64,000 nt of DNA from Aureimonas sp. AU20 (GCF_001442755.1 NZ_CP006367.1:806001-870000); one strand, 5' to 3'. Counted from the stretch's first letter, positions 20,151 through 29,266 are shown. Program-made: numbers and translations. The notes: generated from the sequence alone by a model not told the origin.

Positions 20151-20582
20151 TTAGGCGTCCTGTATGAGCTGCTTACGCAGGAAAAACCGTCGCTGACCGA
20201 TTGGATGGTCATTGATCGTGCCGAACACTTCGAAGCCACGTTTCCGGTAGAAGCCAAGTGCCTGGAACTCGTATGTATCGAGCCAAACGCCGATGCAGCC
20301 GCTCGCTCTTGCGATGTGCTCCGCCTTGTCCATAAGGTCTGTTCCATGCCCTTGCGAACGTTGATCTGAAGGCACGGCAAGAAGTTCCACGAAGAGCCAG
20401 TCGTAGGTAATCTTGCCGTACAGACCGCCGACTGTTGCGCCGCTCTCGTCGGTCAGGAGCACGGCGACCGGACGATAACCGGAAGGACCCGCCATCTTTT
20501 GGTTGTGCTGGACCAAGACGTCCAAGATCGCCTGCTCATGCACCTGAGTCGGAGTATCGGGTATGGTTATCCTGAGTGTCAT
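20151..20582 (-). CDS. GNAT family N-acetyltransferase
   Basis: A 143-residue acetyl-CoA-dependent acyltransferase. The acetyl-CoA loop is RSQGHGTDLM and is followed by the helix and the ALGFYRKRGFEVFG beta-bulge typical of the C-terminal half. I start at ATG 20582 (MTLRITIPD) because the upstream extension of the open frame is low-complexity. Its 3' end abuts the IS6 fragment. The acceptor, whether amine, antibiotic or protein, is unknown. Confidence 0.85.
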   Translation of the reverse strand: MTLRITIPDTPTQVHEQAILDVLVQHNQKMAGPSGYRPVAVLLTDESGATVGGLYGKITYDWLFVELLAVPSDQRSQGHGTDLMDKAEHIARASGCIGVWLDTYEFQALGFYRKRGFEVFGTINDHPIGQRRFFLRKQLIQDA

Positions 20583-20775
20583 GTCGCACCGTGGGGTTGA
20601 GGAAAGCGAACGACGTGCTGTATCGGGCTTCGATCCTGGTGCTGGCAAGGTTTTGGAAGGGTCGTCTGCGGATGAAGCGTTCTCGGACGGCAGCTTCTCT
20701 CGTCGGAGACCGGCTCGAGACCGGGCGATGCGGGTGGACGCCAACACAAGTGGCGAGCCGTCGCCGCCAGTGTTC

Positions 20776-21255
20776 CTACTCGAGACCCGTTCGGGAGCTG
20801 AACGTCTGCGCCTGCATCACCACCAGACCGCCGAAGATCAGAAGGAGTCCCGCCAGGCGTTGAAGCGTCATCGCCCGTTGGGGAAAGCCGATCAGGCCCC
20901 CATGGTAGATCGCGACAGACGCGATCATCTGGCCGGCGATCACCGCGGTCACGAATCCGGCCGCGCCGAGCCGGGGCGCCACCAGTATAGCCCCGGTCAC
21001 GTAGAACGCTCCGACGATGCCCCCGATCCAGATCCACCGCGGCGCGTGCGATAGGCTCGACAGGGTCGGCAGCTCGACTCTCGCGATGAGGAGGAGCGGC
21101 AGAACGCACGCCATGCTGATGGCGAGCGACATCAAGGTCGCCCAGAGAGGGTGCCCGAGGGTCCTGCCCAGGGCCGCGTTCGCGCCGGCCTGAAACGGCA
21201 CCGCCGCGCCGGTCACGATGGCGCAAAGGATCAGGAAAAGAGAATGGGCTTGCAT
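20776..21255 (-). CDS. YdcZ-type (DUF606) DMT family small transporter
   Basis: A 159-residue membrane protein with about five hydrophobic segments, the half-size relative of drug/metabolite transporters known as YdcZ or DMT_YdcZ. The opening AAVPFQAGANAALGR is characteristic. These proteins probably dimerise to form a full transporter. It is divergent from a LysR gene 71 bases away, which is its likely regulator. Substrate unknown. Confidence 0.85.
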   Translation of the reverse strand: MQAHSLFLILCAIVTGAAVPFQAGANAALGRTLGHPLWATLMSLAISMACVLPLLLIARVELPTLSSLSHAPRWIWIGGIVGAFYVTGAILVAPRLGAAGFVTAVIAGQMIASVAIYHGGLIGFPQRAMTLQRLAGLLLIFGGLVVMQAQTFSSRTGLE

Positions 21256-21325
21256 GATGAACCTCCATGTCGTCTCGCTATGCGATCAGGCGGATGGATG
21301 GAAATTCGATCTTGGCAGCTTTGGT

Positions 21326-22231
21326 ATGAGCGATGTGAATAGTCTGCGTGGGATCGACCTGAACCTCCTCGTCGTGCTCCAGGCTCTCCTGACGGAGCAG
21401 CACGTTTCGCGTGCGGCTGCCCGACTCAATATGAGCCAGCCGGCCGTCAGCCACGCCCTCGGCCGCCTGAGGGAGTTGTTCGAGGACCCCCTCCTGATAC
21501 GGCAGGGAGGCAGGCTCACGCTGTCCGCCAAGGCTAGGCAACTTGGGCCGCCACTGGCACAAGCGATCCGACACATCGCCGACGTGGTCGGGCCGGGAAC
21601 GTTCGATCCGGCGAGCGAGCGCATGACCTTTCGGTTGGCGATGTCGGACTACGGATCGTCCGTCGTCCTGCCGCCCCTGATCCGGGCCATGCGCCGTCTT
21701 GCTCCCAACGTCTCCCTGAGCGTTACGCAAGCCGGCCGGGAGGCCATGCTGCGCCAGGTTCTGGAGGGCGAGATCGATCTGGCCTTCGGCGTTTTCCCGA
21801 GCCAGCCGGATCGGATCGAGCACGAGGAGCTGTTCACGGAATCCTTCCTTTGCCTGTCGGACGCGGGACATGCGTCGGCAGCGGCCATCTGGGATCTCGA
21901 CGCCTATCTCGCCCGGCCGCATATTCTCGTTGCGACACCGGGCGAGGGGACGACGGAGATCGACGCGGCACTGCTGTCAATCGGGGTCACTCGCGACATC
22001 GCGATGGTTCTGCCGCACTGGAGTGCCGCACCTCGTCTCGTGCACGGCACCGACCTCCTTCTGACGATCGCCAGCCGGGCGCTGGGGACCGTTGAGAACT
22101 TGTCGGGAATCACGGTTTTCGAACCGCCGTTTCCGATCGCAACTTTCTCCTTCAAGCAGGTCTGGCACGAACGCAAGAACGCGGATCAGGCGCATCGCTG
22201 GATGCGAAACCTCGTGCAAGAGTGCTGTTAA
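21326..22231 (+). CDS. LysR family transcriptional regulator
   Basis: A 301-residue regulator. The winged HTH occupies about residues 10-65, with SRAAARLNMSQPAVSHALGRL as the recognition region, and a two-lobe effector domain follows. Start ATG 21326 is the first Met before RGIDLNLL, the usual LysR opening of the NodD-like branch. It reads away from the YdcZ transporter gene; the 70-base intergenic space should hold its T-N11-A operator. It probably activates the transporter in response to a small ligand. Confidence 0.9.
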   Translation: MSDVNSLRGIDLNLLVVLQALLTEQHVSRAAARLNMSQPAVSHALGRLRELFEDPLLIRQGGRLTLSAKARQLGPPLAQAIRHIADVVGPGTFDPASERMTFRLAMSDYGSSVVLPPLIRAMRRLAPNVSLSVTQAGREAMLRQVLEGEIDLAFGVFPSQPDRIEHEELFTESFLCLSDAGHASAAAIWDLDAYLARPHILVATPGEGTTEIDAALLSIGVTRDIAMVLPHWSAAPRLVHGTDLLLTIASRALGTVENLSGITVFEPPFPIATFSFKQVWHERKNADQAHRWMRNLVQECC

Positions 22232-22454
22232 GCTGGCGGCGCAGTCGACATGCACCGACAGCGATCGTGCACCGGTCGGGCTCACAGATGGAGCCTTGGC
22301 GAATGGGCCAAGCACATAGCAACATCGCTCTTTGACGTGCCGTCGACCGCACCGGAGGGCACTGAACGTCCGAACGCCAGCAGCACGAAGGTGCGTCGGC
22401 TTGACGCGTGCTGCCGCAGAATCTGTAAGAGACAGTTCTCGAAGAGAGCGCCTC

Positions 22455-22835
22455 CTATCTCTTGCGCGATGAACGCCGAGCGCGCAGCAAGTCCAGCGCG
22501 TCCGCGTTCGCGCGCCCCCAGTCGTAGAGAAGCTCGACGGGCTCGACGAATCGCAGCCCGAGATCGGTCAGGCGGTATTCGACGGCGGGTGGGATCGTGC
22601 CTTGCACATGCCGCGTGACGAGCCCGCTTTCCTCCATCTCACGCAGCGTCTGCGTCAGCATCTTCTTGGAGATGCCCGGCAGGCTGCGCAGGAGGACGCC
22701 CGTTCGCGCCGACCCGCCATGGCGTGCGTGAAGCGTATGCAGGACCATGCTCGTCCACTTCGTGGCGAAGAGTTCGAGCACGCGGCGCGGCGCGCAGTCC
22801 TCGCGCCAAGCCTCGTCGGGCGTTCCGGGTCGCAT
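22455..22835 (-). CDS. HxlR family transcriptional regulator
   Basis: A 126-residue winged-helix regulator of the HxlR/YodB type. RRVLELFATKWTSMVLHTL is the usual first helix pair, and ISKKMLTQTLREMEESGLV the recognition helix region. HxlR proteins often sense electrophiles, quinones or aldehydes. It is divergent from an enone reductase gene, whose ATG lies 97 bases away, which suits a regulator of reactive carbonyl detoxification. Repeated GGTGCC/GGTACC words at 22842-22875 may be its operator (weak inference). No clearly placed redox cysteine beyond the N-terminal CAPRR was noted. Confidence 0.85.
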   Translation of the reverse strand: MRPGTPDEAWREDCAPRRVLELFATKWTSMVLHTLHARHGGSARTGVLLRSLPGISKKMLTQTLREMEESGLVTRHVQGTIPPAVEYRLTDLGLRFVEPVELLYDWGRANADALDLLRARRSSRKR

Positions 22836-22932
22836 GGGTGGGTACCTCTTGGTGCCTATGTCCCCAAATGGTGCCGTCTGGACGCATCTCGCAAGCCCTC
22901 CTAGCTCTTGGTCCCATGAGAAGGACAACGGC

Positions 22933-23994
22933 ATGACACGAACGGCATTGGTTGTGGGTGCGAGCGGCATCGTCGGCAGCGCAACAGCGGCGCTTCTTCT
23001 GGAGAAGGGTTGGACGGTTCACGGGCTCGCCCGCCGCCCCGTCGAACAGGCAGGTGTTCTGCCCGTGGCAGCCGACCTTCAGGACGCTGCGGCAACAGCG
23101 GTCGCGCTGAAGGATCTGAAGCCGGACGCGGTTTTCATCACGACATGGCTGCGCCAAGACACCGAGGCTGAGAACATCCGCGTCAATTCGGCTATGGTGC
23201 GCAATCTCCTCGACGGACTACGGCCGGCCGGATCGGTGCGCCATGTTGCCCTCGTCACGGGCCTCAAGCACTATCTCGGACCCTTCGAGGCATATGGAAA
23301 AGGCGCCTTGCCCCAGACTCCGTTCCGGGAGTCCCAGGGCCGACTGGACGTGCCGAACTTTTACTACGCGCAGGAGGACGAGGTTTTCGCCGCCGCCAAG
23401 CGCGATGGCTTCACCTGGAGCGTCCACCGTCCCCACACGGTGATCGGCAAGGCCGTCGGCAACGCGATGAACATGGGCACGACGCTGGCTGTCTATGCCA
23501 CGCTCTGCCGTGAGACCGGCCGACCTTTCCGCTTCCCGGGCTCGGCCGCGCAGTGGAATGGCCTCACCGACATGACCGACGCTCGCCAACTCGCTCGGCA
23601 GCTTCTTTGGGCCGCCGCGACGCCGGGAGCGGCGAACGAGGACTTCAACATCGTCAACGGCGACGTCTTCCGCTGGAGCTGGATGTGGGGCCGTATCGCC
23701 GATTGGTTCGGGCTTCAAGCCGCGCCCTTCGACGGGACGCTGCGCCCGTTGGAAGACCAGATGAAAGACGATGCGCCGGTGTGGCAACAAATCGCCGAGC
23801 GGGAGGGGCTCACCGAACGCGACCTCTCGCGTCTTGCCTCCCCTTGGCACACCGACGCAGACCTCGGTCGACCGATCGAGGTGGTGACGGACATAGGCAA
23901 GAGCCGGCGGCTTGGTTTCCTCGACTACCAGGCTACGGACGATGCCTTCGTCGACCTCTTCGAGCGCTTACGTGCCGATCGGTTGATCCCGTGA
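22933..23994 (+). CDS. PRISE-type SDR, enone 5-beta-reductase/iridoid-synthase-like
   Basis: A 353-residue extended SDR. The cofactor loop VVGASGIVGS is at 7-16. The PRISE fingerprints are clear: TGLKHYLGPFEAYGK with Lys112, NFYYAQEDE at 142-150 with the catalytic Tyr near 145, FTWSVHRPHTVIG, and NVVNGDVF-like NIVNGDVFRW. Plant members reduce activated C=C bonds of enones (progesterone 5-beta-reductase, iridoid synthase). This enzyme should therefore perform NAD(P)H-dependent 1,4-reduction of an alpha,beta-unsaturated carbonyl. The divergent HxlR gene is its likely regulator. Physiological substrate unknown. Confidence 0.85.
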   Translation: MTRTALVVGASGIVGSATAALLLEKGWTVHGLARRPVEQAGVLPVAADLQDAAATAVALKDLKPDAVFITTWLRQDTEAENIRVNSAMVRNLLDGLRPAGSVRHVALVTGLKHYLGPFEAYGKGALPQTPFRESQGRLDVPNFYYAQEDEVFAAAKRDGFTWSVHRPHTVIGKAVGNAMNMGTTLAVYATLCRETGRPFRFPGSAAQWNGLTDMTDARQLARQLLWAAATPGAANEDFNIVNGDVFRWSWMWGRIADWFGLQAAPFDGTLRPLEDQMKDDAPVWQQIAEREGLTERDLSRLASPWHTDADLGRPIEVVTDIGKSRRLGFLDYQATDDAFVDLFERLRADRLIP

Positions 23995-24029
23995 AGAGAC
24001 GCGAGAAAGCGCTGCATTTAGAACGCACC

Positions 24030-24680
24030 GCATGATGGTTGAGCACGTCGTCACGCTCTCTGCACCAGACATGAGATCGGCTATGCTGACGTGCTCGATC
24101 TGCGAGGGCATTACGCCGACGCTGGCCGAGATATGAGCGATCTGGTGCTCGATCGTGATAGGCATCTCGACCGCCTGAATGATCTTTCGCCCGATCGATC
24201 TACCCTCCAGAGGGTCTGCGCTACCAGGGAGAAGGACGGCGAACTCGTCGCCGCCCAACCGGGCGATAAGATGGCTCGGATCGACGAGGGCCCGCACGCG
24301 CTCGGCAGCTACGCGTAGAACCTCATCGCCGCCCGAATGCCCGTACGCGTCATTGAGGCTCTTGAAGCCATCCAGATCGAAGACGAGAAGCGAGAAGGGC
24401 AAGCCGCCGCCTGGTTCTGTTCAACTAGTTCGGCGAGCGTGTCGTGAAAGCGGGGACGGTTGGCAAGGCCAGTCAACGCATCGGCGAAAGCAAGCGATCG
24501 AATACGTGCCTCGCTGCGCAGACGCTCGCTCTAATCGCGAAAGGCGATGACGGTTTACCGCTGCCCCGCCAGCCGCACGTCGCTGCGCAGCACGCGAACG
24601 GGTACGAGATCGCCGAACACCGAGACGAGGTCGGCATCCACTTCCTCGCGCTGAGGCAGGCTCAGGCAGTCGAACTTGGG
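24030..24680 (-). pseudogene. PAS-GGDEF diguanylate cyclase, decayed
   Basis: Read leftward, the remnant shows a PAS-like end (SVFGDLVPVRVLRSDVRLAG), two in-frame stop codons near 24535-24575, the linker RLRSEARIRSLAFADALTGL, then a frameshift near 24405-24420. After it a GGDEF domain resumes with FDLDGFKSLNDAYGHSGGDE and an intact active loop LGGDEFAVLL. The C-terminal part after MSGAE loses similarity. With stops, a frameshift and no start it cannot make an active cyclase. It is fused upstream to an aquaporin remnant. Confidence 0.75.
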
Positions 24681-25104
24681 CGACGACATAGGCATCGATT
24701 CCGTAGGCAGCCCAGACAGCCAAGCCAGCGAGAATGTCGCCAGCGACTTGTGCCAGGACAGAGATCGGCACCTTCGGCCAAGGGAACTTGCCGGCGACGG
24801 CCAGCCCAATGGTCACGGGAGGGGGCACGTGGGCGCCGCTGATATACCAGAGCGCACCGACTATGGCGATCAGCGCCAAGCCGAACGAGAGAGCAATGGA
24901 TAGGGGTCCGTAGGCCGGAGCGGCGGTGTTGTCGCCCTTGGTGTCCGCTGTCGCGACGGCTGTGCCAACAAGCACGAGGATGAACGTGCCGACGAACTCG
25001 GCCAGGGCGCGGACATCAGCGGCACCGGAGCCCGGAACGGCAGCGGGTCCCGTTCTGTCGGCGTCACCACTTCGCCATTTCGTCGTCGTTCGGCATTCGC
25101 CCAT
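24681..25104 (-). pseudogene. Aquaporin/MIP channel, truncated and NPA-mutated
   Basis: About 120 residues match the first half of a bacterial aquaporin: AEFVGTFILVLVGTAVATAD, then SGAHVPPPVTIGLAVAGKFP. The first pore motif, normally HVNPAV, reads HVPPPV, so the Asn and Ala of NPA are lost. The second half with the second NPA is absent, and the frame runs into PAS-GGDEF remnants. Its start overlaps the YidB gene end. It is non-functional. Confidence 0.75.
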
Positions 25105-25564
25105 GCGGTGTCATCCGGTCTACGACACCGGGCAGGACCCTGGACAGTTCTGTCAGGAGATCACCCCGTTCCATTCCCGTCTGCCGGGAAAGGTCGTCGA
25201 CCGTTCCATGGCCGATGGCCTCGCCGAGCTGGTTTGGTGAGATCTCATGGTTCTGGTCCGGCCCCATCCACGACTGAAGAATGTCGCCGTGCCCTGCACG
25301 TTGAAAGCTTTGGATGAGGCCGCCAAGGCCGCCCACACCCCCGCCCGGCATCGACATGGACCCGGGGTTTCCGCCTCCGGTCAAGCCGCCGAGCAGATCG
25401 CCGAGGCCTCCGGTTCCCCCGGCACCCTGGCGACCCATGGCCCCGGACAGCGCCCCGGACGAGAGAAGCGCCATCAGCGCCGTCATAAGCGGTGACGAGC
25501 CGCCCTGTTGCTGGCCTGCGCGTGAGCCCAGGGCTCCGCTCAACACCTGATCGAGAAGTCCCAT
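25064..25564 (-). CDS. YidB/DUF937 family protein
   Basis: A 166-residue protein opening with MGLLDQVLSGALGS, typical of YidB-like proteins, with a central Gly-rich linker (GGTGGLGDLLGGLTGGGNPG) and a helical C-terminal half containing QSWMGPDQNHEISPNQLGEA. Function is unknown; members are often found with envelope or general stress genes. Here it stands 70 bases downstream of a YsnF-type stress gene on the same strand, so co-expression is likely. Its 3' end overlaps the aquaporin remnant by 41 bases. Confidence 0.82.
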   Translation of the reverse strand: MGLLDQVLSGALGSRAGQQQGGSSPLMTALMALLSSGALSGAMGRQGAGGTGGLGDLLGGLTGGGNPGSMSMPGGGVGGLGGLIQSFQRAGHGDILQSWMGPDQNHEISPNQLGEAIGHGTVDDLSRQTGMERGDLLTELSRVLPGVVDRMTPHGRMPNDDEMAKW

Positions 25565-25634
25565 GGCGATGTTCCTTGAAAGAGGGCAAAACGGGTAGGG
25601 TCGGCGCGTGCGCCGACCCTGTTCGAAATAGGTC

Positions 25635-26582
25635 TTAGACGCCGCGGCGGGCCCGCTCTTCGGCGGTCAGGCCTTCGTCCGTCCGTAGCTTGCCCGTGCG
25701 CTCATCCTGGATGTCGACCTCGGTGCGGCGAACCGTGTCGGACACCGTTTCCGTACGGTCGGACACATGCTTGGCGAGATCGATCTCCTCGACGACGCGA
25801 GCGGTCTTCGAGACCACAGCCTCCTCGGCGGTCTCTTCCAACTCGATCGTCTGGTCCTTGAATGCATCGTCGAAGCTGGCGACGGGACGATCGACGACGC
25901 GGCGTTGGATGTCGACACGCTCGCTGCGCAGGTTCACGTCCTGACTGACCGCTTCCTCCACGACATAGGAGCGGACACGCACTCGGCCGTGGCTGACGTC
26001 GCGCTTGCCCACCTTCAGGTTCTCTTCCATGACCTCGATAGTGCCGTCGCGGTCGGCGGCGGTGCCGAGATCGGCCGAACGGCGGGCGGCACTGTCCTCG
26101 GTGCGCGTGGAGCTTTCCGTCGAGCCGGCGCTGCCGACCGCCATGGCGGACTCCGTACGGACCGGGGCGACGTAGCCCGTCTCCGTGCCGGACCAGCCCT
26201 CGGACTTCCAGCTCGCCTCGCGCTTGTCCATGTCGACCGTGCCCTCGTCGTCAAGGATATCGAGGATCGCGTCGCGGTTACCAACAGTGGTCGGCACCGA
26301 GACGAGGTAACCGCCCCGGCGCAGGCCCTCCGCATAGGAGTGGCGGTCCTCGTCGGGCATGAAGAAGTCGCCCAGGGACTCGAAGAAACTGCGTTCGTGG
26401 ATCGGCGCTGTGGTCGCAGGGAACGTGCTGGTCTCGGCGCCGTCCACGATCTTGATCGCGCTGCGGGAGACGCCCGCCGCGACGATCCGCTTGATCGCTG
26501 CATCGGCGTCGCTTCGGCTGTCGAAGAAGGCGGTGACGGTCTGGCTGAAGGTCATGCCTTCGCTGGCGGAAATGTTGGACAT
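25635..26582 (-). CDS. YsnF/AvaK (DUF2382) stress protein with N-terminal Gsp-like domain
   Basis: A 315-residue protein with two parts. The first 110 residues (VTAFFDSRSDADAAIKRIVA, then GYLVSVPT) resemble the heat-induced general stress protein 17M fold. The C-terminal half (VGKRDVSHGRVRVRSYVVEE onward) is the DUF2382/YsnF domain, rich in charged beta strands. A Ser/Thr/Ala-rich linker joins them. It ends in an acidic basic-tailed segment with AEERARRGV. Upstream, only four bases away, lies a second DUF2382 gene, so both are one operon. The role is probably in stationary-phase or desiccation stress (family-level inference). Confidence 0.85.
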   Translation of the reverse strand: MSNISASEGMTFSQTVTAFFDSRSDADAAIKRIVAAGVSRSAIKIVDGAETSTFPATTAPIHERSFFESLGDFFMPDEDRHSYAEGLRRGGYLVSVPTTVGNRDAILDILDDEGTVDMDKREASWKSEGWSGTETGYVAPVRTESAMAVGSAGSTESSTRTEDSAARRSADLGTAADRDGTIEVMEENLKVGKRDVSHGRVRVRSYVVEEAVSQDVNLRSERVDIQRRVVDRPVASFDDAFKDQTIELEETAEEAVVSKTARVVEEIDLAKHVSDRTETVSDTVRRTEVDIQDERTGKLRTDEGLTAEERARRGV

Positions 26583-26586
26583 GGGT

Positions 26587-27024
26587 TCATTCCTCATTGG
26601 GCTGGGTGATGGCTGGACTGCCGACGGGGAGCCGTTCGATGACGGCCCGCTGCCTTCGAACCGACACGGGCAGCCGAACGCTCTCGCTCGTCGTCTCGTG
26701 GCGGATGTGGAGTTCCTCGACGAGGCGGATGCGTCGTTCGACGACGAGCACCTCCTCGAACACCGGGACGATTGTGACATCGCCCTCGACGCGCGTTTGG
26801 GGGATCGTCTCGACGATGCGGTCGATGGCGACCCGTTCGACCACGGCCTTCGTGCCCGACAGGTGCGCTGCGACCTCCTCGTCGAAGGTTTCGGTCACGG
26901 TCCGGACCGACAGCGACCCCGTGGTCACGACCCGTTTGGAAACCACGGCGAACTCTTCCAAGAGTTCGATCGTGTCGGTCGCTCTAACGACCTCCGTCTC
27001 GCAGACCGGGTCTTGGTCGATCAT
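26587..27024 (-). CDS. DUF2382 (YsnF/AvaK) domain protein
   Basis: A 145-residue protein consisting of little more than one DUF2382 domain: strands such as VVSKRVVTTGSLSVRTVTET, TRVEGDVTIVPVFEEVLVVE and the closing LPVSVRRQRAVIERLP. It begins without a signal peptide. It precedes the longer YsnF-type gene by four bases. Such domains are common in radiation- and desiccation-tolerant alphaproteobacteria; biochemical function is unknown. Confidence 0.82.
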   Translation of the reverse strand: MIDQDPVCETEVVRATDTIELLEEFAVVSKRVVTTGSLSVRTVTETFDEEVAAHLSGTKAVVERVAIDRIVETIPQTRVEGDVTIVPVFEEVLVVERRIRLVEELHIRHETTSESVRLPVSVRRQRAVIERLPVGSPAITQPNEE

Positions 27025-27294
27025 GGCTCGGCTCCGATGGGCAACGTGGATCGCTCAAGGCTGGCGGTTGCTGACCACCAGCCTCGTGACGTCGACTGTC
27101 AGACGCGGCGACGCGTCGGGACGATGCGGTCGGCAGTGGCGGCATGGACGGATCCCGTCGTATCGCGGACGGAACTGGCGTGGTCGGTCATGGCAGTGAC
27201 TTTCGGATTTCGGGACAGCGGGCCGACGCATCCGAGCGCCGGCGTTCCGTTCAGGAGTGCGGCCCGGGTCCCTGCGAGACACGGACGGATGATG

Positions 27295-27474
27295 TCAGAC
27301 TGGCTTGTCGGGATCGGGGATGGGGGCGTGGGCGGGACCGGGAGTGCCTGCCTGGCCCGACTTCTCGCGAGCGCCCTCGTCCTCGATCTGCTTGTCGCCG
27401 ATCAGCTTCCCGATCAGTTCCTTCACCGATCCGGCGACCTGTCTCCTGCGGCTCGGGTCGCGGTCCTTGCCCAT
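27295..27474 (-). CDS. CsbD family stress protein
   Basis: A 59-residue protein from ATG 27474 to TGA 27295-27297. The core RRRQVAGSVKELIGKLIGDK is followed by QIEDEGAREKSGQ, which is the CsbD pattern of a short helical bundle (G-VKE-IGK-GD...E-EG--EK--G). The tail is Pro-rich. CsbD proteins are small, very soluble and induced in general stress; molecular role unknown. It lies upstream of the two YsnF-type genes on the same strand and downstream of a PAS-LuxR regulator, completing a stress cluster. Confidence 0.85.
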   Translation of the reverse strand: MGKDRDPSRRRQVAGSVKELIGKLIGDKQIEDEGAREKSGQAGTPGPAHAPIPDPDKPV

Positions 27475-27598
27475 ATCCGTTCCTTCCCCGTTTCGGGTGA
27501 GGTCCGGTGGAGCCCGAGAGTTCGAGTGCCTGCGGATAAGAAACTATCTGGTGCGGCCGAGCTCGATCACACAGACGTGGATGAACCAGTTGACCTGG

Positions 27599-29104
27599 TT
27601 ACTTCTGTCTTTTCTTGCCTTGTTTGGACGCGGTTCTTCCCGTCAGGCCGCGTTCACGGGCCCAAACCACCGCCGCACTCCGCCGGGCGACGTGGATCTT
27701 CCGGTAGAGCGAGCCGAGATGGTTGCGGATGGTGTGCCGCGACAGGTTGAGCGTCGAGGAGATTTCCGCGTCGGTCATGCCTTCGCAAACGAGTTCGAGA
27801 ACCTCGCGTTCGCGACCGGACAAGGCCTCGAGCCCGGCCCCGGTTTCCAGCCCCTTCGAGCCGTGGCGGGCGATGGCCAGGCGCTCGACGATCTTTTGGC
27901 TGAACCACGTCGCGTCCGTCATCACCGCGTCGATGGCCTCGACCAGCTCGACCTCGGTGCGCTTGAGATCGGTGACGTCGGAGATGACGGACAGCACGCA
28001 AGGGACGTCGTCGATCTCGATGCGTTCCGCCGACAAGAGGCAGTCCGCCTGCGATCCATCGGCTCTCCTGAGTTCCAGCGCGAAGGAGCGCACCGATCCG
28101 ACGTCCGTCATCGCGGCCTCGAACGCGCTGCGTGAAGCGGGGTCCGTCCAGAGCTTCAGGTCGGGCGCCGAGCGGCCGATCACGCTTTCTGAACCGTATC
28201 CGGTCAGGTCCTCGAAGGCGGCGTTGACCTCGACATAGCGAAAGCCGTCGAGGCGACTGATGGCCGACGCCACCGGCGACAGCTTGAACGCCTTGGAGAA
28301 CCTCTCCTCGCTTTGGCGCAGCGACTTCTCCGCCCGCCGCCTCGGTTCGAGATCGGCGAACGTGAACAGCATGCAGGGCTCGTCGTTGAGTTCGATCCGC
28401 TGCCCGGCGACGATCACGCATTTGGTCGACCCATCCGGAAGCGTCAGGTCGGCCTCGTTCTGCGGGATGGTGCGACCTTCATGGAGGCGCTCCATCGCCT
28501 CTTCGCGTCCCCGCGATCCCGCGAGGACATCGAACTCGGTCGCGGTGCGTCCGATCACGTCGTCCTTGGAGAAGCCCGTCATGTCGAGAAAGCCCCGGTT
28601 GACCCGGACGTGGCGCTGGTCCGCGATACGGCAGATCATGGCGGGCGCGGGATTGGCGTTGAAGGCGCTCTCGAACCGGTCTTCCGCGTCGTAACGCGCG
28701 GTCTCGTCTTCCACGATCAGGACGACGAAGTCGGGTTCGCCGTCATCCTTGGTGATGACCTGGAAGCGCAACGCGTGGACGCGGGACTGGTCTGGCGTTC
28801 CGTCAACTCGGACTTCCACGACAATGGGTTCCGATTGCTCGCCAGCAAGAACACCCTCGATCGACAGTCCTGTTCCTCGCACGGGATGCTTGTTGCGATA
28901 GGTCAGCCGGAAGCGCTTGCGATAATCGTCGACGTCGCAACCGAGATCCTCGATGCGCTCGGCGCCGTGCATCGTCAGGGCGGCGTCGTTGGCCCAAAGC
29001 ACACGCTGGTCCAAGCCCAAAAGGATGACCCCGTCACGCAGCCCCGAGATCAACTGGTGAAGTTGGCGGCGGTCGGGGTCCGTCTCCGTCTTGGAGTTTG
29101 CCAT
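27599..29104 (-). CDS. Multi-PAS LuxR-type transcriptional regulator
   Basis: A 501-residue soluble sensor-regulator. Three PAS domains occupy about residues 10-130, 140-260 and 265-390, seen in repeats such as ESAFNANPAPAMICRIADQR and SKAFKLSPVASAISRLDGFR. A C-terminal LuxR/FixJ HTH at about 430-490 contains LSGREREVLELVCEGMTDAE and LNLSRHTIRNHLGSLYRKIH. No kinase or receiver domain is present, so sensing and DNA binding are in one chain. The position just upstream of the CsbD-YsnF cluster on the same strand suggests it controls stress genes (inference). Bound cofactor, heme or flavin, cannot be told. Confidence 0.88.
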   Translation of the reverse strand: MANSKTETDPDRRQLHQLISGLRDGVILLGLDQRVLWANDAALTMHGAERIEDLGCDVDDYRKRFRLTYRNKHPVRGTGLSIEGVLAGEQSEPIVVEVRVDGTPDQSRVHALRFQVITKDDGEPDFVVLIVEDETARYDAEDRFESAFNANPAPAMICRIADQRHVRVNRGFLDMTGFSKDDVIGRTATEFDVLAGSRGREEAMERLHEGRTIPQNEADLTLPDGSTKCVIVAGQRIELNDEPCMLFTFADLEPRRRAEKSLRQSEERFSKAFKLSPVASAISRLDGFRYVEVNAAFEDLTGYGSESVIGRSAPDLKLWTDPASRSAFEAAMTDVGSVRSFALELRRADGSQADCLLSAERIEIDDVPCVLSVISDVTDLKRTEVELVEAIDAVMTDATWFSQKIVERLAIARHGSKGLETGAGLEALSGREREVLELVCEGMTDAEISSTLNLSRHTIRNHLGSLYRKIHVARRSAAVVWARERGLTGRTASKQGKKRQK

Positions 29105-29236
29105 GACATCTCATCCTTGCTCCGGCTCTCGAATACCGGGAAGCTCGATCCGGACCGGCATCGCCATGCCTGTTCACCTGAACGAAGATCGACCGCTTTG
29201 GGGACAGAAGCCATGTCGCTTTTGTGCCGTGGATAG

Positions 29237-29264
29237 GTTGTTTTCGGAACGGCAGCTTTTCGCC
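29237..29264. repeat. Half copy of the 66-bp palindromic repeat
   Basis: GGTTGTTTTCGGAACGGCAG and the following CTTTTCGCC match the left arm of the repeats at 45637-45702 and 54140-54205. The right arm is missing; the IS5 element begins two bases later, so insertion or deletion removed it. Confidence 0.65.
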
Positions 29265-29266
29265 AG

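Noticed and set aside
28313..29236. Plus-strand open frame of 307 codons
   Set aside because: It is antisense to the PAS-LuxR gene, whose PAS and HTH motifs are well conserved on the minus strand.
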